This document shows, piece after piece, positions 1 through 10,444 of a DNA stretch of 64,000 nucleotides; within the stretch, counting starts at the first letter, position 1, and every line of letters starts with the position of its first letter. The stretch is from Platanthera guangdongensis (taxonomy: Eukaryota > Streptophyta > Magnoliopsida > Asparagales > Orchidaceae): NCBI GenBank assembly GCA_039583875.1, contig CM077147.1, forward strand, positions 159,544,821-159,608,820, read 5' to 3'. The notes under the pieces are model-generated. The model saw only the letters and a program-made list of their open reading frames with translations. It searched no databases and was not told the DNA's origin. Both the position numbers and the translations under genes were made by a program.

Positions 1-650
1 GCTGATAATTTATAACAAATACCGAGGACTAATAAAAACTTAATAACCCGAATTAAAGTAGAAAATTCTTAAGGGCAAATCAAATTTAACTATCCGCAAA
101 CCATTGTAAACAACAAATCATATATTTTAAATAATACTCGGTACAAATAAAAATGTTAACCAAAAAGCATAATTGTTAACAACAAATCAATATTACAAAT
201 TATATAATCAAATTTTTTAGAGAAAAAAAATTAAATTCATGTTATTTTCATCACAACATTTCAACAAAATAATTTTGGCATGCACATAATCTTTTCGATA
301 ATGCATAAGCGCACCTAAAGTTTTTACTACGGTTATTCCAAACACAAAAGGAACATAGTTCATGAATGTACAAACTTCTTCCCCAGTCGAGTTCGATTCT
401 GAAAACAATACAAAAATCTGAAATTACGAACTAAAACCAAATCTGAAAATGAAAAACAAAAGGGAAATCTAAAATGAAAAATCATATGAAAATTAGAAAT
501 GGAAATTCAAATACAAATAGAAATCTGAAATGGAAACCTAACAAAATAACTGAAAGGGAAATTCAAATGAAATCTAAAATGGAAGTTAGAAACCCTAAAT
601 CATGGACAAATAAGTTTTAATCTGCAAAAATAAGCTCAAATTTCTTATAC
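1..650. other. AT-rich intergenic DNA, no gene seen
   Basis: AT-rich sequence. From about 420 to 600 it is dominated by a degenerate purine-rich repeat of AAATCTGAAAATGAAAAAC type. The short open frames here have no recognisable domain or codon pattern, so I see no gene. Confidence 0.6.
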
Positions 651-844
651 CTTCAAAAAAACTTAGTCTACATGTCGAGCGGATCTCCAAAACCTTGCAA
701 ATGACCGTCAACAGGAGAGGAGACCGCGTGAGAGGTGACGGGAGCGGTGACGTGAGCCATGATGAGAGTGGTGATGGGAGAGGCGACAACATCTTCTTCA
801 TTCGGCTTCGGCGGGTTTGCGATTCGGGACGACTGCTAGGGGAC

Positions 845-1083
845 CTGGGGAGGGTAAAGTGCAGCAAATGCACTTTACCATGCAGTGCGCGTGATCCGAC
901 GGCCACGAGTGCATCTCAACTCGCGTGGAGTTGCGTGCACACTATGAAATATGTGTGCATGCTTTGAAATGTGTGCGCTGAGATGGGCACACATCGCAAC
1001 ACACTCGCATCCATTGGATCGCATTACACGGTAAAATGCAACGGCTCACGTCCGTCCGATTTACTGCACTTTACCCTCCCCAG
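845..1083. mobile_element. MITE-like foldback element, 239 bp
   Basis: Begins CTGGGGAGGGTAAAGTGCAG and ends with the near-perfect inverse complement (ACTGCACTTTACCCTCCCCAG), giving terminal inverted repeats of about 24 bp. The inside is rich in short CACACA/TGTGTG words and has no coding capacity. No clean target duplication is visible directly next to the ends. Instead a 14-bp near-direct repeat (GTTTGCGATTCGGG at 815-828, GTTTGCGATTTGGG at 1097-1110) flanks the element. Family unknown. Confidence 0.7.
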
Positions 1084-1323
1084 ACCCACTGTCAGAGTTT
1101 GCGATTTGGGGGGAGGTTAGCGTACAAAAAAACAGGGAAATAAAAAAGATGTTGGTTTTTAAAATTTTGAATTTGCAACAAGCCATATTGGATTTGCCGT
1201 TAGCAATTCCCTTAAAACAAAGAAAGTATTAGTCAATGTAAAGCCAATGTAATTTGATTGACTCAAACAAGATTGATGGTTAGACTTATTTTCTATTTTT
1301 GGTCAAAATTGAATTTGATGCAG

Positions 1324-1509
1324 GTTCTCGAACAGGCCGGAAATGTAGCGAGCGAGAACAAGAGTGCGAGGATAACGCCCAGACATATTCAGCTGGCTAT
1401 CAGAAATGATAACGAGTTCGAAAAGCTTATAGGGAATGTCACCATCCCCGGCGGCAGCGTGCCACCCGCTATCCACTGTTCTCATTCCCCCCTTCCGAGG
1501 AGAAGATGA
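1324..1509 (+). pseudogene. orphan 3' exon of a histone H2A-like gene
   Basis: The translation contains the signature of the histone H2A C-terminal half: VLEQAGN, then [15 protein letters not shown], then [11 protein letters not shown] and PAIH, ending in a basic tail before a TGA. In plant H2A the matching segment covers the end of the histone fold and the docking domain that contacts H3-H4. The exon is preceded by a good acceptor (TTTGATGCAG before GTT), so it looks like exon 2 of an intron-containing H2A. I found no exon 1 with the conserved LQFPVGRI motif upstream in the window. Several positions differ from usual H2A (GNVASENKS where GNAARDNK is common). A polyadenylation-like AATAATAAA lies at about 1648. 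I infer a truncated or degenerate copy. A functional gene with a distant first exon is possible but less likely. Confidence 0.7.
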
Positions 1510-1790
1510 TTGACCAAGAGATAGCGATCTTTTTCTGCATGGGTTTTAGATTGCACGGGACCCTCGCTCGCCCGTAGGCTATCACGCATGCGTGCATGAA
1601 GAAAATTTGTTGGCCAGCCATAGGAGTGGCGGCTTTCTATGGGTTGTAAGAATAATAAATTGAGTTTGTTTTTTCCTTTCTCGAGAATAAGACTCCGTTT
1701 GGCTCAGCTGCAGCGAACGGAGAAGCAAGAAAAATTTCAGTGATGAAAAAATCAAACTATTTGAACGAAACAGTGAGAATCTTTAATAAC

Positions 1791-2272
1791 ATGGAGTTTG
1801 CATAATTACATGTTGCACACCTCTATCTTTCAAAATTACATTTACCCCGTTTACAAAAATGCATTTTCGGTTAGAAGTTAGAAATATGGAAGAGAATGAT
1901 GGGCAAAATTATTTTTTGATATTTCAATTTTATTCTTTTATAACGATTCTATATTAATTATAAAGAATAAAATGTAACATATCCCTTTCAATAATCAATA
2001 TAGAATTATTACAAAGGATAAAGTTTGAATATTTTAAAATGATTTGATATCTTTTTATCAATTTTTATTTCCTTCAATATTTCAAAGATCACACCTTTAT
2101 ATGTAGAATCATTACGGTGCAAAATTAAATATCATGCCAAAATTTGAAAATTGTATCTATTTTCATCCATATTTCTAACAAAAGAAGTAATTGTAAACCG
2201 GAGAAACTTGGAAGAGGTAAATGTAATTTCAAAAGACAGAGGGGTGCAACCTGTAATTATGCAAACTCCCAT
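1791..2272. mobile_element. MITE-like element with long inverted repeats, about 480 bp
   Basis: The left end (GGAGTTTGCATAATTACA, then TTGCACACCTCT, then AAATTACATTTACC) is repeated inverted at the right end (CCTGTAATTATGCAAACTCC preceded by GGGGTGCAACC). The arms are well over 70 bp, with further weaker inverted symmetry inward around 1950-2040. No coding frame. The target duplication is not clear. Long terminal inverted repeats without genes suggest a Mutator-like or foldback MITE, but the superfamily is not proven. Confidence 0.7.
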
Positions 2273-2514
2273 GGGAGGTCCTGATAATTAACCCTGCAAA
2301 TTTATTTTAAATCCAGCCTGATTTATTCAAGGAGATTCCTTTATCATGACTAAACAATATTTACAATGTGAGAGTATCCCCCAAATGAACACAACAAGTC
2401 GATCATCACCAATTCTATGAGCATTACAACCACAAGAGCAGCACCTGATACTCCCTTAACTATAAAAAGTATACAAAGGCACCTTCTAGAATTCCTTTGG
2501 ACCTTATCCTTACT

Positions 2515-2545
<31 letters not shown>

Positions 2546-3550
2546 ACCCATCAACCAATAAAAGATAATCTGCTATTGGACAATCAAACAGTAAGGGTCG
2601 GGACCTTATTGGTACCCAAAATACCAAAAAAGGACGAACTTTAGAAGATCATAGAAGAAATGGTCCCATCAAGGATTATCCAACAAAGCATTCCAGATTT
2701 TACAGATCACTTGTGATGCAAAAAAACTATGGAAGATAATTAAACTCTCTCAATGCTCAAACAGTACTGTAATCTCTTTTCAATTACCACAATCATTTTA
2801 AATGGAGGAAGACATTCATAAGCAAGTCAATGCCACTGGATCAAATATCTGCTCCCTTATTGATACAGTTTGTTGCGACATTCTTCAAAGACATTATTCT
2901 AAAGCACAACCGAAGTTGATCATCGGAACCACATTTCACAGGTTTTCTCAACCCTTGAACCAACCAAACCCGGCAAATATGCATTTGTCGATACTATGAA
3001 TTTTTGGATCACGTCATTAGGCTTTGGGGAATCACAATTTTCAAAGGACCTCAACCGTCACTCAAAGCTTTTGGGGTATTGAAATGGATATTAGCAAAAC
3101 TCACCGGTACTCAGAGGCGCAAGATTTTACCGTTCCTTTCTCTATTAAAAAGGATGGAAAACAAACGAGTTCAAGGAACTCTATCAGGGCAATACACTTG
3201 TCGATCTATTAGCAAAAAGTAGATCTTCAGCGAGGCAATTGGTAATGTATCGGGAGAAATTGGCACAAGACGCCGTGGATATAATTTTTGACAATGGTAT
3301 CGGCAGACAACCTATGAGAGATGGCACTAATAAAGTTTACAAGTCATTTTCTAATGAAATTAAAGGTAAGGGGGATATTTCGTGAGATCTTGCTTGGCAA
3401 ATGGGTCGATTATTTGGGGCATTCCGTCATTGTCTTGAATCATTTGCTTTCATCAAATCAATGTGGATTATCTTGAGAAATATCTATAGAGATAGCCCGA
3501 AATTTTGCAATTTGTGGCCGAATCAGGTACGATGTTGCCTCTATGCTTAG
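2273..3550 (+). other. unrecognised coding-like relic
   Basis: No intact gene. In about 2900-3540 the plus strand reads as protein-like text for long stretches but only by changing frame, with several stops, for example a stretch with [17 protein letters not shown] at about 3223-3290 and a tract with ESFAFIKSMW at about 3435-3470. I do not recognise a family. It may be a decayed exon or a transposon gene. A run of 27 C residues lies at 2515-2541. Confidence 0.3.
2515..2541. repeat. homopolymer tract, 27 C
   Basis: Uninterrupted poly-C. It gives an artificial polyproline run to the frame that crosses it. Length is prone to slippage and to sequencing error. Confidence 0.95.
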
Positions 3551-3858
3551 GTGTGTATTGTATTAAATGTCTTCCGACATATCCGACATGTCTCCCGACA
3601 TGTCATTTTTTAGGGCAAAACGATATGTTTTTCTAAAAAAAAAAATAATGTTCTTTTGTAAAATATAAGTCAACATGTCCGATTTTTTCCGATATATCGA
3701 ACGACAGGACTTTAAATATATCGTCTGTTATTTTATTTTATATTATATTAGCATACTAGAAGCATTTGCTTAACTCACTTATATATACTATATTAAACAT
3801 GTTTAATTCAATTAGACTTAATGTTTCGATTTTTTAACGTTTTATTCTTACATTTTAC

Positions 3859-4567
3859 CAAGCTTTTAAAAACCGGACCGGACCGGCCGGTCCGACCGCG
3901 GATCGGGCCTCTGACCGGTCCGGTCACGGTATGAGAACCGCTCCATCCTAGAACCGCCCGAAAACCGGGGAACCGGGCGGGTTAACCGGAAAACCGGGAA
4001 CCGTGGCCGGTTCCCCGTAACCGGGCGGGTCAACTACATGCTGGATCCACGCAAAATTTTTTAATTTTTGCTTTGATTGGGATTCGATCCCGACCCCCTT
4101 GGTAGGAGAAGTAAGAGCACATCCATTGAAGCAACTTGATTTTGTGGTATATTTTCGTAATATTGTTAATATATTATATTGTCTTTCATATTTTTTAGTA
4201 TAAAAGTATAATATCATATTAAATTTAAAAGCATTATTATAACATACTATAGTATTTAAAATATTATAATTTACATTTAAAATTTAGATTAATGTTAATA
4301 TTTTAAAGTTGTATAGTTTACTCAAAATAAAAATATTAGATTTAATATTTAAAAATATTATAACACGTATTTAATATTTAGGTAAATTTGAATTTAATAT
4401 TTAGGTAAATTTGAATTCAATATTTAGGTAAATTTGAATTCAATATTTAGATAAATTTGAATCCTAAATTTGAATTATGTTATTACGGTTCAACCCCGGT
4501 TGGCCCGGTTCGACCTCGAACCTCTCCTTGTTCCGGTTCAATCTCCGGTCCGGTTCTCAAAACCTTG
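3859..4567. mobile_element. hAT-type MITE, 709 bp
   Basis: A perfect 8-bp target duplication CATTTTAC flanks it (3851-3858 and 4568-4575), the hallmark of the hAT superfamily. The ends are inverted repeats: CAAGCTTTTAAAAACCGGAC on the left, and CAAGGTTTTGAGAACCGGAC read from the right. Both subterminal regions are packed with CCGGACCGG/AACCGG words, the usual dense transposase-binding type of sequence. There is no transposase, so it must have been mobilised in trans. Confidence 0.85.
4367..4463. repeat. 25-bp tandem repeat, about 4 copies, inside the hAT MITE
   Basis: Four successive near-identical copies of an AT-rich unit containing AATATTTAGGTAAATTTGAA. Confidence 0.8.
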
Positions 4568-4861
4568 CATTTTACAACCAATTTTATATAAAAGTTTCAC
4601 AATTTTTTAATTTCATATTAAAAAAATATGAAAACATTTAATACATTTATTAGTTTATTATTTGTATTTTTAAATATAAATTTATACGTTTGAAAATACA
4701 AGACCAATCAAGTATGTTTAACTTTTAAATCTTCTTTATTTGTAATAAGTTCATTGTTATAAAAATAAAAAAATTGTATACTATTAAATATATTTTACAA
4801 TATATCATTTTGTATTTGTTAATAATATTTTATTTTACATACTATTCGATTTTACTATTCG

Positions 4862-5244
4862 ATTATACCAGCAATGCTCTATGGTTCTGAGTGTTGGCCA
4901 GTGAATTGTGTATATGAGCAAAAAATGAGAGTTGTGGAGATGAGAATGCTTAGATGGATGTGTGGACACACGAGACCGGATAGAATTAGGAATGAATATA
5001 TCAGGGATAAGACAAGAGTAGCACCAATTACATGTTAAACGAGGAGACCATTAGAGGCACAAGTTAGGCATTGTGAGAGTCTAGCCACTCGGCATGTTAA
5101 ACAAGGGAGGGGTAAACCAATAAAGACTTGGAATGAAACTATAAGGAAATACATGATGTACTTAGGCATTAGTGAAATTATGACACAAAATAGGGCACAA
5201 TGGCGACAAAAGATCCATATGGCCAACCCAACTTTAGTGGGATA
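4862..5244 (+). pseudogene. LINE (L1-type) ORF2 C-terminal fragment
   Basis: Plus-strand translation gives the conserved tail of plant L1-like reverse transcriptase polyproteins: PAMLYGSECW, then MRMLRWMCGHTRPDRIRNEY, then, after a stop or deletion near 5038, KTWNETIRKY, ISEIMTQNRAQWRQKIHMAN. In intact plant LINEs this block lies downstream of the reverse transcriptase domain at the extreme C-terminus. Endonuclease and RT domains are absent, as expected for a 5'-truncated LINE copy. The tail ends in TTTAGTGGGATAAATGCTTG, which resembles the fragment near 47555. Confidence 0.85.
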
Positions 5245-5504
5245 AATGCTTGAGTGTTATTGTATTATATTATTTTTCTATTTTTATAATATATAATTAT
5301 AGTTAGTACGTATAAAAATAAAAAATTATTTATAAGACATGAAAATCCGATATTTTAAAATATCTCGGACATGTCTCCGACTTCCGACATTTAAAAATTC
5401 AATCTGATATGTCGCCGACATCCGATATTTAAAACATCTCACTCGTTCTCATTCTAGCAAGGATTATATGCTTACCCAAACTTTTCAAACCCCAAATCAA
5501 TAAC

Positions 5505-6077
5505 AATTTCAATCTACAATGCTCGGTTACAACTACACCATTCTTTACAAGCTCAATCAAGTTGTAGACACACTATCAAGACTACCAACCAAGACCACGA
5601 CCAAGATCAACTTTTCACCATTTTATTCCACCTCACTTTTTGACACTCTATATGTTGATTACTTAACTGATTCCCTCACAATCAATCTCATAACCAATTT
5701 TGAAACATATTCTAACTCTATACTTCCTATTGCCACAACAAAATCTATTATGATTCCAAACTATACCCCTACTTCATTCATCCGCTGAACAACCAAGATT
5801 CACATAAGAGGGGAAGCCAGAGTTAAAAAAAATTTGAACCGGCTTCAAATTTCCATTGGAAAAACATACATATGTACGCAAATATGCAGACACTTATAAT
5901 CTGTGAAAAAGATCAAATCTATTCAAATATGGATCAAACAACTATGAATTCTATAACCATCTCCCAAGTTCCTACACTAAACAACTTGCCAACGGTTGAC
6001 AAACTATCTGAAGTCACCCACTTCGCCGCTCTAACCATGGCTTACTCGGCCAACAAGATTGCTCAAGTATTTAAAGC
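5505..6077 (+). pseudogene. Ty3/gypsy RNase H C-terminal remnant and tail
   Basis: The open frame starting at 5519 begins MLGYNYTILYKLNQVVDTLS followed by RLPT. This matches the conserved end of gypsy RNase H (LxxYDFxIxYxPGxxNxxADALSR), here with a short deletion in the middle. The rest (5590-5788 and 5872-6077) is open but unrecognised and may be decayed spacer or integrase sequence. The fragment was then split by the copia insertion at 6078. No LTRs of its own were found. Confidence 0.55.
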
Positions 6078-6258
6078 TGTTAGAAAAGCCCATGTAAAGA
6101 GCCCATTCTTGGGCCCATTTTTGTTTTCCTCTTCTCTCTTCTTTAGTCCACATCATGTATAGGATCGTTCTCTCTCTTTCTTCCTCCTATATATCTGTAT
6201 TCTCTCTTTGTATTTAGACACACAAGCAATACATACAAGTTTTTGTGTTCTCTCAACA
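6078..6258 (+). repeat. 5' LTR of copia A, 181 bp
   Basis: Matches 13910-14160 apart from substitutions and a 72-bp internal duplication found only in the 3' copy. Short TATATAT-type promoter motif at about 6189. Confidence 0.9.
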
Positions 6259-6270
6259 TGATATCAGAGG
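6259..6270 (+). promoter_or_regulatory. primer binding site, initiator tRNA-Met type
   Basis: TGATATCAGAGG directly after the LTR is one mismatch from the copia consensus TGGTATCAGAGC, which is complementary to the 3' end of plant initiator tRNA-Met. Confidence 0.85.
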
Positions 6271-6650
6271 GACTCGGTCTCTCCATGCGGCTAGCCTTCT
6301 GCTAACCGCCTGGCCTGCCTCTGCTTGCGCTAGGCGCGGTCTGTGTTTGTCTAACCGGGCGGCCTTCCCTTCTCGCGCAAGGCGCGCGGCTAGTTTTCTC
6401 TACCCGCCTCTCTCTTCCCCCCTATCCCGTGGCCTCCACCTTCTTTCTCTCTACTCTCTATCATTTTATAGGAGTTTCTCTCGCCAGTGGGGCCCTTTCC
6501 TACCTCCTCTATCCCGCGCGGTTTCCTCTCTACCCGCGCGGTTTGTTTCTCTCTCTTCCCGCAGCGAGCTCCCTTCTTAGCCCGCAGCCTTCTCCCTGTT
6601 TTCTTCTCCCGTGGGCCCCTTCTCCGGTGCTACTCGCTCGGTCTCTCTGC

Positions 6651-6866
6651 CTATCCGCTCGAGTTCTCTAACTCGCGGACTCTTCTTCTATCCGCTCGAG
6701 TTCTTTAACTCGCGGACTCTTCTCCTATCCGCTCGAGTTCTACTCGCGGCTTCCTCTTCTTGTCCGCTCGAGTTCTCTTATTCGCGGCTTCCTCCTCTTG
6801 CCCTCTCGAGTTCTTCTACTCGCGGCTTCCTCTTCCTGTCCGCTCGAGTTCTACTCGTTGCCTCCT
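6651..6866. repeat. leader minisatellite of copia A, about 6 copies
   Basis: Diverged tandem copies (36-45 bp) of a unit containing TCCGCTCGAGTTCT and ACTCGCGG in the untranslated leader between primer site and gag. It generates long Ser/Arg/Leu-rich open frames in all phases that I do not regard as genes. Confidence 0.8.
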
Positions 6867-7128
6867 TTGCTCTGACCACTGGTGTGCTCACTGAGACCGT
6901 GCGGTCTATCTTCTTTCCGCATTTTTGGTCGCGGTCCGTCTGGACGCTAGTGTCCACATCGTGACCGTGCGGTTTGTTTCTCCCGCATTGTGGTCGCGGC
7001 CATCTCCTTGACTGCCTGTCGAGCGGTCTCCAATTCTTCTCGCAGCGGTCTTTGTCATCCGCTACAATCTCTAGTCGCTGCGAATTGCTAACCGCCCGAC
7101 TTGTAACGGTCTCTCTCCTGCTGCTTCT

Positions 7129-8110
7129 ATGGGCTCTTCTGTCAACTCCACCGGCCCGGCGGCTAGTCCGCCTGCAGACCACCCGGCTTGTCCAGCAGAC
7201 CGCTCGGCTTGCTTTTGCTGAAATCCGCGACGAGCTGCGGATAACTACCATTTCTCTCTCTGGGAAGAAGAACTTTATCCCTTGGGTGCATTTTGTTCGA
7301 CGGGTTCTTCAGGCCAAGGGCCTTTTGCCTCACCTCACTCAGGCACCTCCTTCTCCTCCTACCGACGTCTGGCTCCGCAATGATAGTCGCGTTCAGACTT
7401 GGCTCCTCAATTCCTTGGATGGTGAACCTTATCAGATGACCATGTATCACGAAACCGCCAAGGCTATGTGGGATGAGCTGCATTCCTTGTACTCAGACCG
7501 AGACAGCCTTCAGCATCTCTACGACATACTCACTGATCTTCTCGCTCTCGACACTGGAGGGGCTTCGGACATGACCTCATTTGTCGCTCGAGCCAAGACC
7601 CTTGCTGAGACCTGCATCCATCATCAGCCGTCTACCAATGATCATGCTGCTCAGCGCGCTCAGAAGGAAGCCGTCTGCATTGCCATCATGATGGCTCGTG
7701 TTCCGTCTCACCTTCAGAGCATTCGGACTCAGGTTCTGGCTTCTCCCACAACACCGTCTTTCTCTGATGTTTGATCCATGCTTCTCTGAGTGTCACCTCC
7801 TCCGGATAGTTATGCGCCTTCTCCCCCGGCCCTTCTTCAGCAGGCCCCATCCCCCTACCGGCCCCACCTACCTCCGCTCGTAGCGGACGTTCGGGATCTC
7901 GGGGCCGTGGGCGTGGTGGTCGGGGTCGGCCGAAGTGTTCCTACTGCGGGAAGGACGACCACCTTGAGGCGACCTGCTACCGAAAGATTGGTTATCCTCC
8001 TCGTCCGACGGCGTCTGTTGCTGCTGACGCCTCCTCAGCCGCCCCTCCTGACCTTGAGGTTGTCGTCTCCAGCTCCAGCAACTCCAGGGGCTCCTCAACC
8101 CGCCCTCTGC
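7129..8110 (+). pseudogene. gag: copia A gag with zinc knuckle, frameshifted
   Basis: Likely start ATG at 7129 (MGSSVNSTGPAASPP), one frameshift near 7210, then an open frame to 7774. This contains a typical copia gag core: LSGKKNFIPWVHFVRR, DVWLRNDSRVQTWLLNSLDG, MWDELHSLYSDRDSLQHLYD. After another shift a CCHC zinc knuckle is encoded at 7936-7977 (C-SY-C-GKDD-H-LEAT-C), preceded by an Arg/Gly-rich stretch that would bind RNA. Gag would form the particle and package the element RNA. At least two frame breaks make this copy non-functional. Confidence 0.8.
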
Positions 8111-8159
8111 CTCCATTGTGTCCGTCTCCAGCACATGTACTGCTTGTTTATCCACCAGT

Positions 8160-8876
8160 CCGTGCTGAATCGTGCACTCAGGTGCCACTCATCACATTAC
8201 CTCGCGACGGCCTGCCCAGTACTCAAATTCTCCTCATCCGAAGTGTATCACTGTGGCCAATGGGGCGACGGTTCCCGTATCCAGCTCGGCGGATCTCTCT
8301 CTCAACCCGTCGATCTCCCTTCACTCAGCTCTTCATGTTCCGAGCTCCTCATTCAATTTACTTTCTGTCGGTCTCCTTACTAGTGATCTTGATTACTCTG
8401 TCATATTCACATCTTCTTTTGTCATACAGGATCGGCGGACGCAGACTACCATTGGTAAAGGCACACTACGGAACGGGCTCTACCTTCTCGATGACTCTAC
8501 TACCATCCTCTCATTTGTCTCTTCCAGCGAGTGGCATCGACGTCTTGGGCATGCCCCTCTGCCGGTCCTCCAGCGGGCTCTTCCTGACATCTCTCTTCAT
8601 CTGTTTCAATATGAGTCATGTATCTTCGGCAAACAGCTGCGTTCTTCTTTTCCTGCGCATTGTACCTGGAGCGCTGCTCCGTTTGATTTAGTACATTCTG
8701 ATGTATGTGGTCGTTTCAAGATTACTAGTATTTCTGGGTTTTGATACTTTATCACATTTATTGATGATTACTCTCGCACAACGTGGCTTTACTTCGTGAT
8801 CGCTCTGAGCTTCCCCGTATTTTTTTGGGCCTTTGTCCTTGAGACCCGTACATAATTCCATACCACCCTAAAAACA
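8160..8876 (+). pseudogene. copia A protease, GAG-pre-integrase and integrase N-terminus
   Basis: The frame through 8175-8744 encodes the protease active-site loop as HSGATHHIT, so the catalytic Asp of the usual DSGA motif is His (CAC). Downstream are the GAG-pre-integrase motif WHRRLGHAPL at 8532 and the integrase start with the first catalytic Asp (FDLVHSDVCGRF at about 8685). A stop follows ITSISGF at 8744. The homologous text resumes as FITFIDDYSRTTWLYF before another break near 8830. The protease is predicted dead. Confidence 0.75.
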
Positions 8877-10444
8877 GTGCGCACCGATAATGCTCGCGAA
8901 TACATCGGTCACGAATTTATAGATTTGTGCTCTGAATTCGGGATTATTCATCAAACATCATGTGCCTACACACCCCAGCAAAACGGCGTTGCCGAAAGGA
9001 AGAAACGCCACTCACTCTATGTAGCCCACTCCCTCATGCTTCAAATGCATGTTCCCAAACCTTACTGGAACATTGCGGTCTCCACTGTCTGCTTCCTCAT
9101 CAACCGTCTCTCTTCCTCCGTCCTCCACTACGCTACTCTGTTCAGCCTACTGTTTCCCTCCACTCCGGCCTTTCCTCTCCCGTCTCGTGTCTTTGGCAGC
9201 ACCTGCTATGTCCACCATCTGGGGCCATCCTCGGACAAGTTGGATCCCCGGGCGGCTAAACACAACTTTGTCGGATATTCGCGCACCCAGAAGGGATATG
9301 TATGTTATTCTTCAGCTACGCGAAAGATTTCGATCTCTGCTGATGTTACCTTCCGGGAGGATCAACCGTCTTTTCCTGCTCCTTTACCCGCTCATCTAAC
9401 ACCAGCTCCTCTCTCGCCATCCATCTCACGCCTTGTTATCCCCATTACTGCACCATCTTCACCGGTTCCACCTGCATCGGCTCCTGCTCCCTCCAAACCA
9501 CCCGTTATACATGTCTACACTCGTCGCCCTCCCAGCTACGTTGCCCCTATGCAGTCGGCCTCAACCACGGCTAGTCCGCGTCCTGCTGATCAGGTAACGC
9601 CCTCCACTGCTCATCCACTGACAAACTGTGTCTCCCTCCATCGTCTCTCTCCCCACCTTCACATATTTGCTACTACTCTTTCCTCTATCTCTGTTCCTAA
9701 CTCTGTGCAGGAGGCGCTCCAACATCCGGGCTGGCGAGCCGCCATAGAGGAGGAAATGGCTGCACTCTGGGCTAACGAGACATGGACTCTCGTACCCCTT
9801 CCTCCGGGTCAGAAACTGGTTGGGTGTAAGTGGGTCTTTGTCATCAAACATGCCGCTGATGGGACGATTGACCGTCTGAAGGCTCGTCTAGTGGCTCGTG
9901 GTTTCACCCAACGACAGGGGCTCGACTATGAGGAAACTTTCTCTCCGGTGGCGAAGCTCAACACCGTTCGTGTTCGCATCTCCGTAGTTGTCCATCGTCG
10001 GTGGCCCCTACTCCAACTGGATATCAAGAATGTCTTTCTGCATGGTGATCTCCAGGAAACGGTGTATATGCAGCAACCACCCGGGTTTGAGACCACGAGG
10101 AGTCTCAGGTTTGTCGTCTTTTGAAGGCTCTATATGGTCTCAAAAAATCGTCACGGGCATTGTTTGACAAGTTCAGTAAAGCCCTTCGGGATATTGGTTT
10201 TACTCGGAGCTCGACCGACTTCTCACTGTTTACTCGTCACCGAACAACAGGAACGGTTCTCCGGCTTGTGCATGTTGACGATATCATCATTACAAGAGAT
10301 GACTCACAAGAGATACGGACGGTCAAACTACATCTGAGTTCCGTCTTTCAGGCAAAAGATCTGGGGCCCCTACGATACTTCTTGGGTCTTGAGGTTGCCA
10401 GAAGGCCAGATGGGCTTGTCCTCTCTCAACGAAAGTACTGCCTC
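8877..10444 (+). pseudogene. copia A integrase core to reverse transcriptase
   Basis: Long open frame 8877-10124. It has the second catalytic Asp in [10 protein letters not shown] and the Glu in [10 protein letters not shown], so the integrase DDE set is present here. Then come the copia-specific VFGSTCYVH and [10 protein letters not shown] region, a Pro/Ser-rich linker, and the RT start ([62 protein letters not shown]). A frameshift near 10110 shifts the rest to frame 10121-10474: LYGLKK and the active-site box as LVHVDDIII, where copia normally has YVDD. The coding line is cut at 10444 by the hAT MITE. Confidence 0.85.

Larger units (their letters stand above)
3551..5446. mobile_element. 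possible non-autonomous DNA transposon enclosing a MITE and a LINE tail
   Basis: The left part (ATTAAATGTCTTCCGACATA and nearby CCGACATG words at 3556-3610) and the right part (CGACATCCGATATTTAAAAC at 5415-5440, with more CCGACAT words from 5360) are roughly inverse complements. This suggests weak terminal inverted repeats rich in CCGACAT. No target duplication could be confirmed. The interior holds the 3859-4567 hAT MITE, AT-rich DNA and a LINE 3' tail. The call rests only on terminal symmetry. Confidence 0.35.

Noticed and set aside
695..967. Plus-strand 90-residue Asp/Gly-rich frame
   Set aside because: Runs into the MITE at 845 and has no recognisable motif; an overlapping minus frame is equally long.
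6245..6964. Overlapping Ser/Leu/Arg-rich frames after the copia A LTR
   Set aside because: They derive from the leader minisatellite; gag motifs begin only after about 7129.
7868..8188. Minus-strand open frame opposite the copia A zinc knuckle
   Set aside because: Antisense shadow of gag coding sequence.
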